A DNA stretch of 32,091 nucleotides, from positions 1 through 32,091 of the forward strand of contig WRGT01000051.1 in NCBI GenBank assembly GCA_009787025.1, in the 5' to 3' direction. The position numbers and the translations under genes are program-made. Source of the stretch: Spirochaetota bacterium. Lineage in GTDB: Bacteria > Spirochaetota > UBA4802 > UBA5550. The stretch's first letter is position 1. Each line of letters opens with the position of its first letter. Positions 15,063 to 24,603 of the stretch are shown in pieces. The notes under the pieces were generated by a model. It was given only the letters and a program-made list of their open reading frames with translations, was not told where the DNA came from and made no database searches.

Positions 15063-18000
15063 ATGTCTTTTAACCTTGGAGAATACAGGGATATTTTTTT
15101 AGAAGAAGCTGATGAATTGATTCAAGAGCTTAATAAGAATCTTTTAGTGTTAGAAAAAAATCCTAAAGATGAAAAGATAATTAATAATATTTTCAGAGCT
15201 GCACATTCGCTGAAGAGCTCTGCTGCTTTTGTAGGGCTTCATGACTTAAGTGATCTTGCCCACAGGATGGAGAATCTTCTTCAGGGGATAAGGGATAAAA
15301 CCAATACTATTACACAAGAGATTGTAGATGTAATATTTAAATGTTTTGATACAATAAATGAAGTAATTGATCTTGTTGCGGAAGGCAAACAGCCTCCTCA
15401 GTTTTTACAATCTCTGTCTGATCAGATTAATATCGCTAATGAAAATTCAAAGATAAACTCAAGCGGAAATAATAATAATAATAATAATAATAATAAAGAG
15501 ACAACTCCAACAGCTAAACCGACAAATCCCACTTCCGGTAAAACTACTTTTTCACCTTCTGAAAGTAAAGATATTATAAATCTATTGTCCAAAGGGATGA
15601 AATGTTATGAAATAACAGTAATGATAGAAGAATCGGCGCAAATGAAATGGGTCAAGGGTCATCTTATATCCGCTAATTTAGAGAAAGAAGGAAGTATTAT
15701 TAAAACATTCCCGTCTCTTGATGAAATGAGTTCAAATGAAACAATCTCGATTGTAAAATTTATTATCGTCACCGATAAGGATTCAATGCAATTATACAGA
15801 AGCTGCGATATAGATCAAATAGATAGAATTGAATTAAGAAGCATAACCACAGTAGAAAGAGACGGTAAAGTATTATTAAAGATTAATAAACCTATACAGC
15901 CGGGAGAAAACAGCGAAGCATCTTCAGGAACCGGAAAGATTGACGGTCAACAACAGAAGAGCGCCGGGAGAGCCTATAGAGAGAATTTTACTTTTGATGA
16001 TCCGTCTGATCCCGAAGAATTAGCTGATAGTATATTTGATAGAAGAAAAGAGGAGAGACCGGTAGATAACGATAGAAGAAAAACGCCGATGTTAAAGACT
16101 GTAAAGGTATCAGTTGATAAGTTAGACGTTCTATTGAATAATGTTGGTGAATTAGTAATTGCAAATTCAGGCTTCTATAGACTTTATGATGATCTTAGAA
16201 GAATTCCCGCTTTAAAAGCTTTATCAACCGAATTTAAGAATCGTCTTGAACAGATGTCAAGAATAACAAAATATCTTCAAACGGGAATTATGAAAACAAG
16301 GATGGTTCCTGTTGGACAGGTTTTTAGCAGGTTTAACAGGCTTGTGAGGGACCTTGCAAGAGAACATGATAAAAATGTAGAACTCGTAATAAGAGGCGAA
16401 GATACAGAGCTTGATAAGAAGGTAATTGATATTATCGGCGAGCCGCTTCTCCATTTAATTAGAAATGCAGTAGACCATGGAATTGAATCTCCGGAAGAGA
16501 GAGTTGCAGCCGGAAAACCTAAAAAAGCAATTGTGACGCTTGAAGCTTATCAAGGCGGTAATCAGATATTTGTTGAAATAAGAGATGACGGCAGAGGGCT
16601 TAATCTTGAAGCGATTAAAGCTAAAGTTTTGGAAAAAGGGATAGCAACGCCTGAGATGCTTTTATCGATGGATAATGATGAAATATACAATTATATTTTC
16701 ATACCCGGATTTTCAACTGCCAAGACAATTACAGATATTTCCGGCCGCGGCGTTGGCATGAATGTTGTACGTGAAACTGTGAATCAACTCAATGGTAGTG
16801 TTAGCATAGAGACTGAAGCCGGATTTGGCACAAAGTTTGTTCTTGCATTCCCTCTTACACTTGCTATAATGCCTGCAATCATGGTCGGGGTTAGAAGGGA
16901 GATCTATGCTATACCATTATCCGATGTTATTGAGACAATTAAAATTTCAAATTCAGATATAACCTCAATAGAGGGACATGAAGTAATAAATCTTAGAGGT
17001 GATATATTATCTCTGCTAAGGCTTAATGATTTTATAGGTTTAAAAAGCGGCTTGTCTGCAGATAAAAAAGTACCTGTAGTAGTTGTAGGATATGGATCTA
17101 AAAAAATCGGTCTTATTGTCGATTTCCTTGAGGGGAAGCAGGAGATTGTAATAAAATCTCTTGAGCAGAATTATACTAATGTTGAAGGGCTTGCCGGCGC
17201 TTCAATTTTAGGCGATGGCAGTATCTGTCTCATTCTTGATATACAGGCAATGATTAACAAAGTAATAACTCAGCAGGAAAAGCTTACTCAGCAAGAGAGA
17301 CTTAGGATTATGATAAATAATGCTGTTGACGTTGATGATGAAGAAATATCTGATCAAAAATCGAAGAAGACTTTCATTTCAGATAAATTTTCACCTGACG
17401 AGATAACAATAGAAGACGAACTCTTGTTAAAGGATATTGGCTCCGGACGTATGTATGAAGATATAACCCTTGATGATTTAACCTTTGATGAAGAAAACGC
17501 AGAAGATGTTAAAAAAAGAGATATTGAACCTGATGCTTTAAAAGAGGAAGTAATTAATATTCCTGCAAATGATTTAAAAACAGTTAAAGATAAGCCTAAT
17601 GTAAATCAGACCAGCGGTGATGTTGAATTAGAGGTTAAAATGGTTCTGTCTGAATTTAAAGAGGAATTAAAACAGAATATAAATGATACAATAAGCGTAG
17701 GAATGCCGGACTCCCATATAACTTCAGAATTGGATATAAGCAAAGAAGAGCTGAATGAATTTAATCTTCTCTCAAATATGGGCGCAGCAAATGCAGCCGA
17801 ATCTTTATCTAAGATATTAAATAAAAGAATAGACCTGTCTATTCCGGATGTGAAATTAGCTCCTGTTGAAAAAATTCCTGATTATTTTAATGATTTAAAT
17901 GAACAGTATATGTGTGTTGTGCTTGGAATAGAAGGTGAAATTTCAGGGATACTGCTGCTGCTGCTTCAGGAAAAAACAGGATTTGAACTCATTGATATGC

Positions 18001-18344
18001 TCTATGGCGTAGAGATAACAGGCAAGAAAGAACTTGGGGAGGATGGAATATCAGCTCTTAAGGAGATGACTAATATTATAGGTTCTTCGATATTGAATGT
18101 TTATGCAGAGAAATCTAAAATGCTGATAAAACCGAATGTCCCAACATTTGTAAATGATTATCTTCAGTCTATAATTGATACAGTGATTGCTGTGCAAAAT
18201 ATTAAGAATGATTATGCAATTGTGATGGAGACAGCATTCTATTTTGAAAATGATCAGGTCGTTGGTGATTTAATGTTACTCCCTGATACTAATTCGCTAA
18301 AAGTATTGGTTAACGGATTTAAGTGTAATGTCGGAACAGATTAA
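15063..18344 (+). CDS. cheA: Chemotaxis histidine kinase CheA fused to a CheC-type domain
   Basis: At 1093 residues this is far longer than usual CheA (about 650-800). Order: Hpt/P1 (about 1-110, phospho-acceptor H48 in AAHSLKSS), an Asn-rich linker encoded by (AAT)9, a P2-like domain (about 165-285), dimerisation P3 (about 345-405), ATPase P4 (N-box HLIRNAVDHG 464-473, DDGRGLN, GFSTAKT, GRGVGMNVV), and CheW-like P5 (about 605-745). An acidic linker (about 755-885) leads to a CheC-like domain (about 890-1085). There the second active-site motif is intact (S997, E1001, N1004, P1027), while the first keeps N905 but has lost the acidic residue. It could both feed and drain CheY-P. The stop overlaps the cheB start by 17 bp. 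Confidence 0.93.
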   Translation: MSFNLGEYRDIFLEEADELIQELNKNLLVLEKNPKDEKIINNIFRAAHSLKSSAAFVGLHDLSDLAHRMENLLQGIRDKTNTITQEIVDVIFKCFDTINEVIDLVAEGKQPPQFLQSLSDQINIANENSKINSSGNNNNNNNNNKETTPTAKPTNPTSGKTTFSPSESKDIINLLSKGMKCYEITVMIEESAQMKWVKGHLISANLEKEGSIIKTFPSLDEMSSNETISIVKFIIVTDKDSMQLYRSCDIDQIDRIELRSITTVERDGKVLLKINKPIQPGENSEASSGTGKIDGQQQKSAGRAYRENFTFDDPSDPEELADSIFDRRKEERPVDNDRRKTPMLKTVKVSVDKLDVLLNNVGELVIANSGFYRLYDDLRRIPALKALSTEFKNRLEQMSRITKYLQTGIMKTRMVPVGQVFSRFNRLVRDLAREHDKNVELVIRGEDTELDKKVIDIIGEPLLHLIRNAVDHGIESPEERVAAGKPKKAIVTLEAYQGGNQIFVEIRDDGRGLNLEAIKAKVLEKGIATPEMLLSMDNDEIYNYIFIPGFSTAKTITDISGRGVGMNVVRETVNQLNGSVSIETEAGFGTKFVLAFPLTLAIMPAIMVGVRREIYAIPLSDVIETIKISNSDITSIEGHEVINLRGDILSLLRLNDFIGLKSGLSADKKVPVVVVGYGSKKIGLIVDFLEGKQEIVIKSLEQNYTNVEGLAGASILGDGSICLILDIQAMINKVITQQEKLTQQERLRIMINNAVDVDDEEISDQKSKKTFISDKFSPDEITIEDELLLKDIGSGRMYEDITLDDLTFDEENAEDVKKRDIEPDALKEEVINIPANDLKTVKDKPNVNQTSGDVELEVKMVLSEFKEELKQNINDTISVGMPDSHITSELDISKEELNEFNLLSNMGAANAAESLSKILNKRIDLSIPDVKLAPVEKIPDYFNDLNEQYMCVVLGIEGEISGILLLLLQEKTGFELIDMLYGVEITGKKELGEDGISALKEMTNIIGSSILNVYAEKSKMLIKPNVPTFVNDYLQSIIDTVIAVQNIKNDYAIVMETAFYFENDQVVGDLMLLPDTNSLKVLVNGFKCNVGTD
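15468..15494 (+). repeat. (AAT)9 microsatellite inside cheA
   Basis: Nine perfect AAT triplets encode nine consecutive Asn in the linker after the Hpt domain. Gain or loss of units would change linker length without shifting the frame. Confidence 0.95.
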
Positions 18345-19380
18345 GGTTTTGATTGTTGATGATTCTTCTTTAATCAGGAAGATAGTTTCAGATATTCTTG
18401 AAAAAGATCCGGATATTAAAGTAATTGGTACTGCTAATGACGGGAAAGCTGCGATTTTAATGAACAATGAGTTGAACCCTGATGTTATAACATTAGACAT
18501 TGAAATGCCGATACTTGACGGGCTGTCAGCGTTGAAGCTGATAATGTCGACAAACCCAAAACCTGTTATTATGATGAGCGCCTTGACTCAGCATGGCGCT
18601 GATGCTACATTTAAAGCGCTTGAACTTGGAGCTGTAGATTTTATACCTAAAAAATCGACCCACGTATCCTTGTCGATTGAAGACTTGGGCGTTTTATTGA
18701 TAACTAAGGTTAAGGCTGCAGCAAAATCAAGACTTAATGCGTACAAATTGGGAACAGATATAAATAGAACAAATTTAATTAATACAGAAACTAAGCCGGT
18801 TATTAGTGAAGTTTCCGACAAGATAGTGGCTATAGGAACTTCTACAGGCGGACCGTCAGCATTAATAAACATATTTAATAAATTCCCTGAGAAATTTCCC
18901 TCTCCTGTAGTGGTTGTACAACATATGCCGGAGGGATTCACCGGCGCTTTTTCAGACAGGCTTAATCATAATTCTAATCTTGAAGTTAAAGAGGCAAAAG
19001 ACGGCGATGAACTCCTTTCCGGTCATGGCTATGTTGCTCCGGGTCATTCTCACATGGGCGTAGAGAAAAAAGGGGATAAATTCAAGCTAAAGGTATTTAA
19101 GGCTCCTAAAGTATCGGGTCATATGCCTTCGATAGATGTTTTATTTGATTCGGTAGCCGAGTATGCCGGCAGTAAATCAGTAGGAGTTATTTTGACAGGT
19201 ATGGGCAGAGATGGAGCAGCCGGGTTGCTGAAAATAAAATCAAAAGGCGGTTATACTATTGCTCAGAATGAGGAGACATCTATTGTTTACGGGATGAATA
19301 AAGTAGCAGTTGAAATTGGAGCAGTTAATGAAATAGTGCCTCTATGGCAGATTACTGATAGAATAGTTAAACATATTTGA
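18328..19380 (+). CDS. cheB: Chemotaxis methylesterase CheB
   Basis: A 350-residue CheB that demethylates or deamidates chemoreceptor glutamates when phosphorylated by CheA. The N-terminal receiver (about 5-125) has D11/D12 and phospho-site D57 (VITLDIEMP). The C-terminal catalytic domain (about 165-350) has the triad S172 (GTSTGGPS), H199 (VVQHMPEGF) and D295 (TGMGRDGA). The ATG lies inside the 3' end of cheA, so translation is coupled. No cheR, cheD or receptor gene is in the window. Confidence 0.96.
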   Translation: MSEQIKVLIVDDSSLIRKIVSDILEKDPDIKVIGTANDGKAAILMNNELNPDVITLDIEMPILDGLSALKLIMSTNPKPVIMMSALTQHGADATFKALELGAVDFIPKKSTHVSLSIEDLGVLLITKVKAAAKSRLNAYKLGTDINRTNLINTETKPVISEVSDKIVAIGTSTGGPSALINIFNKFPEKFPSPVVVVQHMPEGFTGAFSDRLNHNSNLEVKEAKDGDELLSGHGYVAPGHSHMGVEKKGDKFKLKVFKAPKVSGHMPSIDVLFDSVAEYAGSKSVGVILTGMGRDGAAGLLKIKSKGGYTIAQNEETSIVYGMNKVAVEIGAVNEIVPLWQITDRIVKHI

Positions 19381-19451
19381 ATATTATTGATTGATTTCTT
19401 AATGTAGTAATTTTAAATTTGTAAAAAAAGGTTTTTTTTTGAAATAATAGA

Positions 19452-19479
19452 TTGACATTTGATTATTACTATCTATACT
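19452..19479 (+). promoter_or_regulatory. Promoter of cheY
   Basis: TTGACA (19452-19457), 16-bp spacer, TATACT (19474-19479), 26 bp before the start codon. This gives cheY its own transcription apart from cheW-cheA-cheB. Confidence 0.65.
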
Positions 19480-19505
19480 TAAATAAAATTAAACGGAGTA
19501 ATAAG

Positions 19506-19865
19506 ATGGCAAGAGTTTTGATTGTTGATGATGCAAAATTTATGAGAACCCTTGTAAAAGACGCTTTGGTCCCTGCCGGGCATGAAATAGTGGGAGAAGC
19601 AGAAAATGGTAATGAGGCTGTAGATTTATATAAAAAGCTTAAGCCGGATCTTGTCACTATGGATATAACAATGAGGGAGAAAGATGGTATTGAAGCTGCA
19701 GGAGAAATTCTTGCATCAGATCCCGCAGCAAGAATAATAATGGTTACAGCCTTGGGACAGGAGAGTCTCCTTACAAAAGCTATTAAGCTGGGAGTAAAAG
19801 ATTTTGTTGTAAAGCCATTTCCGCCTGAAAGACTCCAAAAAGCAGCAGAAAAGGCTCTGGCATAA
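19506..19865 (+). CDS. cheY: Chemotaxis response regulator CheY
   Basis: A 119-residue single receiver domain, normal CheY size. It has the acidic pair D8/D9, phospho-acceptor D53 (VTMDITM), T81 and K103 (VVKPF). The ATG at 19506 is preceded by GGAG at 19495-19498; upstream in-frame TTG codons lie within the promoter and are rejected. It is expected to carry the signal from CheA to the flagellar motor and to be a substrate of the CheC-like domain of the neighbouring CheA. A strong terminator follows. Confidence 0.95.
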   Translation: MARVLIVDDAKFMRTLVKDALVPAGHEIVGEAENGNEAVDLYKKLKPDLVTMDITMREKDGIEAAGEILASDPAARIIMVTALGQESLLTKAIKLGVKDFVVKPFPPERLQKAAEKALA

Positions 19866-19898
19866 AATTGATTTATAATTTTTAAACTAACTATTACA

Positions 19899-19927
19899 AC
19901 CCCTTGTTTGAGAAGGGGTATTTTTTT
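19899..19927 (+). terminator. Intrinsic terminator after cheY
   Basis: ACCCCTT (19899-19905) and AAGGGGT (19913-19919) form a 7-bp GC-rich stem with a 7-nt loop, followed by seven T. It closes the che cluster before scpA. Confidence 0.92.
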
Positions 19928-19946
19928 ATAAATCCTTGATAATAAT

Positions 19947-20717
19947 ATGACAAGCGAAGAATTAGTAAATCAGAATGAATATGGGCATGAAAGTCCGTAC
20001 ATTTTAAATATCGATAAGTATAGCGGTCCGCTTGATCTATTATGGGAGTTGATCAAAAAGTCAAAAATTGATATAACCGAAATATCCATTTCAGAAATAA
20101 CAGAACAATATGTCGCATTTCTAAAATTGATGGAAGATATGGATATTAAGATAGCATCAAGTTTTATACTTATGGCTTCAGAATTAATTTATTATAAAAG
20201 CAGAGCTTTACTTCCCGCAGATGAAATGAAGGATGAATATTTTGTTCAGCCGCTGCCGCCTGAATTTATTCAGAAATTATTAGAATACAAAAAGTTTCAA
20301 AAAGTATCAAACGAACTCAGAGATATATTTGAAATACAGAATAATGTATATATAAGAAATAATATATATGAAAATTCTGAAAATGAAGAACTTTATTTAG
20401 AAGTATCATTATATGAACTTATAAAAGCATTTTCTAATGTTTTGAATTCTACAGAAGTTATCGCGACTCAGGAAATATTATTTGACGAAATTTTGGTAAG
20501 CGATAAGATTGAGTATATTACTGAAATGCTAAAAGAGAATGAATTTATAATTTTTAGTCAGATTTTTTTTGGGAAAGCTGCAAAAGGCGAAATTATTGCT
20601 TCATTCCTTGCCGTATTAGAAATGTCAAAGAGCGGAATAATTAAGGTTCAGCAGCACAGAATTTTTGGCGATATAAGGATACTCCGAAATTTTTCACTGG
20701 AAAGTTTCAATAGTTGA
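19947..20717 (+). CDS. scpA: Segregation and condensation protein A
   Basis: A 256-residue kleisin subunit of the SMC-ScpAB condensin. The N-terminal SMC-binding part contains YSGPLDLLWELIKKSKIDIT and ASSFILMASELIYYKSRALLP. The C-terminal winged-helix part ends KSGIIKVQQHRIFGDIRI. No Shine-Dalgarno is visible before the ATG at 19947. scpB follows after 114 bp, which is loose for this pair. smc is not in the window. Confidence 0.93.
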   Translation: MTSEELVNQNEYGHESPYILNIDKYSGPLDLLWELIKKSKIDITEISISEITEQYVAFLKLMEDMDIKIASSFILMASELIYYKSRALLPADEMKDEYFVQPLPPEFIQKLLEYKKFQKVSNELRDIFEIQNNVYIRNNIYENSENEELYLEVSLYELIKAFSNVLNSTEVIATQEILFDEILVSDKIEYITEMLKENEFIIFSQIFFGKAAKGEIIASFLAVLEMSKSGIIKVQQHRIFGDIRILRNFSLESFNS

Positions 20718-20831
20718 ATATTATGTAATAAATAAAACTCAATATTTTTTTTATAATTGTGTTAGGTCATGGGTTATCTTTTTTAAATCAGATGCTAAAA
20801 ATAATTTTATTAAAGAAATAATGAGTTAATT

Positions 20832-21461
20832 ATGGGTAATATGAAAAAGGACAGCCGGATTAACAGTAAAAGTACATCAGAAGATGATGTAAATAATGTA
20901 AATGAAGTAATTGAAGATACAGAAAGTAAGGAGCATTATCTAAAGAGTCTTTTTGAAGCTATCTTTTTCCTGAGTAACGAACCTATACCAGTCATATTTT
21001 TTTCAAAAAATTTTATGATAGACCCAACGCAGGTTAAAATAATAATAGATTCGCTTGTTGATGAATATGAAGAGAGGGACGGCGGGATTAGATTAGCAGA
21101 GTTATCAAACGGGTATCAGTTTGTAACAAATGCGCGTTTTGCCGAACAGCTTAGACATACACTTGGATTGAGAAGGAGAGAGAGTCTATCAAGAGGGATG
21201 CTTGAAACTCTTGCAATAATTGCTTATAAGCAGCCTTTAGTGCTTGCTGATGTTGATGAATTACGCGGTGTTTCTTCAAGAATGATGATAGCAAATCTCA
21301 TGAAGAGAAATTTGGTAAAACCTGTAGGACGTAAAGATATTCCTGGCAGACCATTAGCTTATGGGACAACTGATGAGTTTTTAAGATATTTTGGACTCAA
21401 TAAATTATCAGATCTTCCCAAATTGTCTGAAATAAAAGAGTTTTCCCTTGAAAGTGAATAA
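20832..21461 (+). CDS. scpB: Segregation and condensation protein B
   Basis: A 209-residue ScpB with a polar N-terminal tail (about 1-33) and two winged helices: LKSLFEAIFFLSNEPIP to the RLAELSNGYQFVTN strand, then SRGMLETLAIIAYKQPLV with GRKDIPGRPLAYGTTDEFL. It binds ScpA in the condensin complex. Its last 14 bp overlap the cmk start, suggesting coupling to cmk-rpsA. Confidence 0.94.
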   Translation: MGNMKKDSRINSKSTSEDDVNNVNEVIEDTESKEHYLKSLFEAIFFLSNEPIPVIFFSKNFMIDPTQVKIIIDSLVDEYEERDGGIRLAELSNGYQFVTNARFAEQLRHTLGLRRRESLSRGMLETLAIIAYKQPLVLADVDELRGVSSRMMIANLMKRNLVKPVGRKDIPGRPLAYGTTDEFLRYFGLNKLSDLPKLSEIKEFSLESE

Positions 21462-22131
21462 AAATAAATACATAGTAGCAGTTGACGGACCTGCAGGTTC
21501 AGGGAAAAGCAGTGTTTGCAGGAGAGTTGCTATTGAAATGGGAGCAAAATATATAGATTCAGGCGCCATATACAGGGCTATAACATGGTATTTTATGGAT
21601 AAGCATGGAGATGATTTATTAACAGAAAATATTATAGATCAGCTTAACAATGTTAATATTGAGCAAATTTTTGAGAAAAATGGGGATATTAAGACTCTAT
21701 TAAACAATAAAGATGTTTCCAAAGCAATAAGAGAGGAAAAAATAGCGGAAAAAATCAGTTTTTTTTCAGATAATATGGAAATAAGAGATTATGTTACTTC
21801 TCTACTCCGAAAATGGTCAAAGGAAAACTTTATTATTATGGATGGACGGGATATAGGTACTGTTGTTTTTCCAAATGCCGATTTAAAAGTATATCTTGAT
21901 GCCTCGGTTGATGTAAGAACTGAAAGAAGGGTTAAAGAATATGCCGAATTGGGAAAAAAAGTTGACGAAAATTCAATCAGAAATCAGATTATAAAGCGGG
22001 ACTTTAATGATGAAAATAGAGAATTTGGACCTTTAAAAAAGAGTAATGATTCTGTCTATTTAGATACTTCAAATATGTCATTTAACGATGTGATTGAGAA
22101 GATAATAGAGTTAATAAAGTCAAATAAATGA
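21448..22131 (+). CDS. cmk: Cytidylate kinase
   Basis: A 227-residue (d)CMP kinase of the pyrimidine nucleotide pathway. It has the P-loop GPAGSGKS (14-21), the substrate motif AKYIDSGAIYRAITWYF, and MDGRDIGTVVFPNAD before the LID region (RRVKEYAELGKK). The start is TTG 21448 or GTG 21454; both lie within scpB and no ATG is available. rpsA follows after 24 bp, a conserved neighbour pair. Confidence 0.94.
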   Translation: MKVNKNKYIVAVDGPAGSGKSSVCRRVAIEMGAKYIDSGAIYRAITWYFMDKHGDDLLTENIIDQLNNVNIEQIFEKNGDIKTLLNNKDVSKAIREEKIAEKISFFSDNMEIRDYVTSLLRKWSKENFIIMDGRDIGTVVFPNADLKVYLDASVDVRTERRVKEYAELGKKVDENSIRNQIIKRDFNDENREFGPLKKSNDSVYLDTSNMSFNDVIEKIIELIKSNK

Positions 22132-22155
22132 ATATATTATTGATAAGGTATATGT

Positions 22156-23826
22156 ATGACTCAAATTACAGAAGATAACCTCGAAGCTATTGATATGCAA
22201 TCTGTTGCGGATTCGGCTCTTGATGATCTTGAAGTCGGCATGATAGTTAAAGGAGGGGTTGTAACCGTAGATTCTGCTTTTGTATATGTAAATGTGGGTG
22301 CGAAATCCGATGGTAGAGTCCCACTTGAAGAATTTGAAAAAATTCCAAAAGCAGGAGATATTTTTAATGTTAAACTCATGAATAAAAAACTTGTTGATGG
22401 AGTTTATCATTTTTCAAGAAAAGCAGCTGATATTGAGATGGGATGGAAAGATTTTACCCAACACTATAATGAAGGCAGTAGAGAAATATCGGGAAGAGTT
22501 ATATCATCCAGTTCTAAGGGTAAAATAGTCAACTGTTCAGGTATTAATGCATTTCTGCCTTATTCTCTTACTGCAGATTTGAAGACTATTAATTCATCGG
22601 ATGAAGAGTATTCATTTGTAATTAAAACAGTCGATTTTAGTAAAAAATCTGTTATAATATCAAGAAAAGATTATCTCGATGAGAAGAATAAAAAAAACTA
22701 TATGGATTTTATCCTAAAGTATAAAGAGGGTGATATTGTAAAAGGCGAAGTTTTAAAATTTGTAGAGTTTGGCGCATTTGTTCTGGTTGAAGGGATTGAT
22801 TGTTTGCTGCATAGAAATGATATGTCATGGAAAAAAGTTTTTAAGCAGAGGAAGATTCTTAAACAGGGCGAGGTAAGGGATTTTGTAATTATCAATATAA
22901 ACAAGGATGAGCATAAGATTTCTCTTGGACTTAAACAGTTAAAAAATGATCCATGGGCTGATATTGCTCAAAAACATAGTGTGGGAGATAATGTAAAGGG
23001 AAAGGTTGTTACAATTACACCGGTTGGCGCTTTTGTACAAATTGACGAGGATATAGAGGGATTTTTAAGCAATTCCGAGTTGTCGTGGATTAAGAATAAT
23101 GCAAATGTTAAAGATTATTTTGAAAAAGGCTCTGAAGCGGATTTTAAGATTTTAGATATAAATACGGATGATAAAAAAATTAATCTCGGCTATAAACAAT
23201 TACAGCCCAATCCCTGGGATACTATAGATGAAAGATTTCCTGTAGGCTCAGTCCATAAGAAAAAGATAAAGAAGATTGTTAAATTTGGGATGTTTGTTGA
23301 GCTTGAAAACGGAATAGACGGCTTAGTACATATTTCTGATATATCATGGGATGAGCAAAAGGATATTTCCAAGACATATAAAAACGGACATGAAGTTGAA
23401 ATTAAGATTCTTGAAATAAATAAAAAAGATATGAAAATCTCCTGCGGGATGAAACAGTTGACCAAATCGCCATGGGAGACTGTTAAGGGAAAATATCCTC
23501 CAAAGACAATAGTAAAAGGGACAATATCAGGTATAACCTCATTTGGAATATTTGTAAAACTTGATGATGATGTTGAAGGATTAGTCCATATTTCAGAGGC
23601 GTCAAGAAACAGGGTAGAAAGATTGGATGAACGCTTTAAAATAGGCGATCCTGTCGAGGCAATAGTTCTTGATGTAGATGTTGATAAGAAGAGATTATCA
23701 CTAAGCATAAAACATTATGAGATAATGTCGGAAAAAGAGGAAGTAACTAAGATATTAAGACAGACCAGTCCTAACAAGGTTACACTTGGTGATATGATTA
23801 ATTTCGATCTTGGAGATAGAAAGTAA
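22156..23826 (+). CDS. rpsA: 30S ribosomal protein S1
   Basis: At 556 residues, essentially the length of six-domain S1. S1 repeats begin near residues 25, 105, 189, 276, 361 and 448. The last four are clear (KGEVLKFVEFGAFV, KGKVVTITPVGAFV, KKKIKKIVKFGMFV, KGTISGITSFGIFV). The first two bind the ribosome in the family, the others bind mRNA. AAGG precedes the ATG. This may help translate the several genes here that lack a Shine-Dalgarno, which is inference. The next gene starts 2 bp after its stop. Confidence 0.96.
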   Translation: MTQITEDNLEAIDMQSVADSALDDLEVGMIVKGGVVTVDSAFVYVNVGAKSDGRVPLEEFEKIPKAGDIFNVKLMNKKLVDGVYHFSRKAADIEMGWKDFTQHYNEGSREISGRVISSSSKGKIVNCSGINAFLPYSLTADLKTINSSDEEYSFVIKTVDFSKKSVIISRKDYLDEKNKKNYMDFILKYKEGDIVKGEVLKFVEFGAFVLVEGIDCLLHRNDMSWKKVFKQRKILKQGEVRDFVIININKDEHKISLGLKQLKNDPWADIAQKHSVGDNVKGKVVTITPVGAFVQIDEDIEGFLSNSELSWIKNNANVKDYFEKGSEADFKILDINTDDKKINLGYKQLQPNPWDTIDERFPVGSVHKKKIKKIVKFGMFVELENGIDGLVHISDISWDEQKDISKTYKNGHEVEIKILEINKKDMKISCGMKQLTKSPWETVKGKYPPKTIVKGTISGITSFGIFVKLDDDVEGLVHISEASRNRVERLDERFKIGDPVEAIVLDVDVDKKRLSLSIKHYEIMSEKEEVTKILRQTSPNKVTLGDMINFDLGDRK

Positions 23827-23828
23827 AG

Positions 23829-24578
23829 ATGCCGGAGATTAAAAAAAAGAGCCATATTGAAATTGAACGAAATCCTATAGAAAGATTTCTAATGTATGTT
23901 AAAGATTTTTTAAAAGTTCACAACAGAAAAGCGATATATTCAGCGGTTATCATATTAGTATTGTTTGCTCTATCATTAACAGTTTATTTACTACTCGCCA
24001 GGTCTTCAGAAAAGGAGAGGGTTAGACTGGAGATAATAATTGACGATTACAATAAGGCAGTTCGTGAAAATAATATTAATGCCGAGAATAACTCCTTGCC
24101 TGCCGGTGAGTTGAACAAAAAGACAATTTCCGAAGCTAATAATAAAGCTATTACAGAACTGAATAATCTTATTTCAGATACTAAATATGGTTTTGTTTAT
24201 AAGATATGTCATTATTGGCTTGGCAATATTCTATTTGAAGAGAAAAGGTATGGCGAGGCTTATCAGGCGTTTGATATTTTCATTAAAAAATCATCAGATG
24301 ATGTAATTGTTCCAATTGCAATTAATAAAGCAGCTATATGTCTTGAAGAAGACGGTCAGATCGACAATGCCATTACTTTTTTAAGCGGATATGTAACCGA
24401 CAGTAAAAATAAAATCAATATGGATCAAATATACTATAATCTGGGAAGGCTTTATCTGCTGAACAATAATCAGATAAAAGCAAGAGACTCTTTTAGATAT
24501 GTTATTGATGAATATCCTGAATCGGTATATGCAAATCGTTCAAGAGAGAGGCTCTTTCTTATATCTGCAGTAAAATAA
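23829..24578 (+). CDS. Membrane-anchored TPR protein
   Basis: A 249-residue protein with a cytosolic N-terminus (1-34), one transmembrane helix (about 35-57) and a periplasmic domain of TPR units (about 125-245). The last is DSFRYVIDEYPESVYANRSRERL, as in YbgF- or YfgM-type proteins. The start is 2 bp after the rpsA stop, so it is translated with rpsA. YfgM-like proteins work with the Sec translocon; whether this one does is not shown. Confidence 0.75.
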   Translation: MPEIKKKSHIEIERNPIERFLMYVKDFLKVHNRKAIYSAVIILVLFALSLTVYLLLARSSEKERVRLEIIIDDYNKAVRENNINAENNSLPAGELNKKTISEANNKAITELNNLISDTKYGFVYKICHYWLGNILFEEKRYGEAYQAFDIFIKKSSDDVIVPIAINKAAICLEEDGQIDNAITFLSGYVTDSKNKINMDQIYYNLGRLYLLNNNQIKARDSFRYVIDEYPESVYANRSRERLFLISAVK

Positions 24579-24603
24579 ATGAATTTTGGGTAGAAAATAT
24601 ATC

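Noticed and set aside
23190-23708. 172-codon minus-strand ORF inside rpsA
   Set aside because: Ser/Thr/Ile-rich antisense reading of repeated S1 domains; not a gene.
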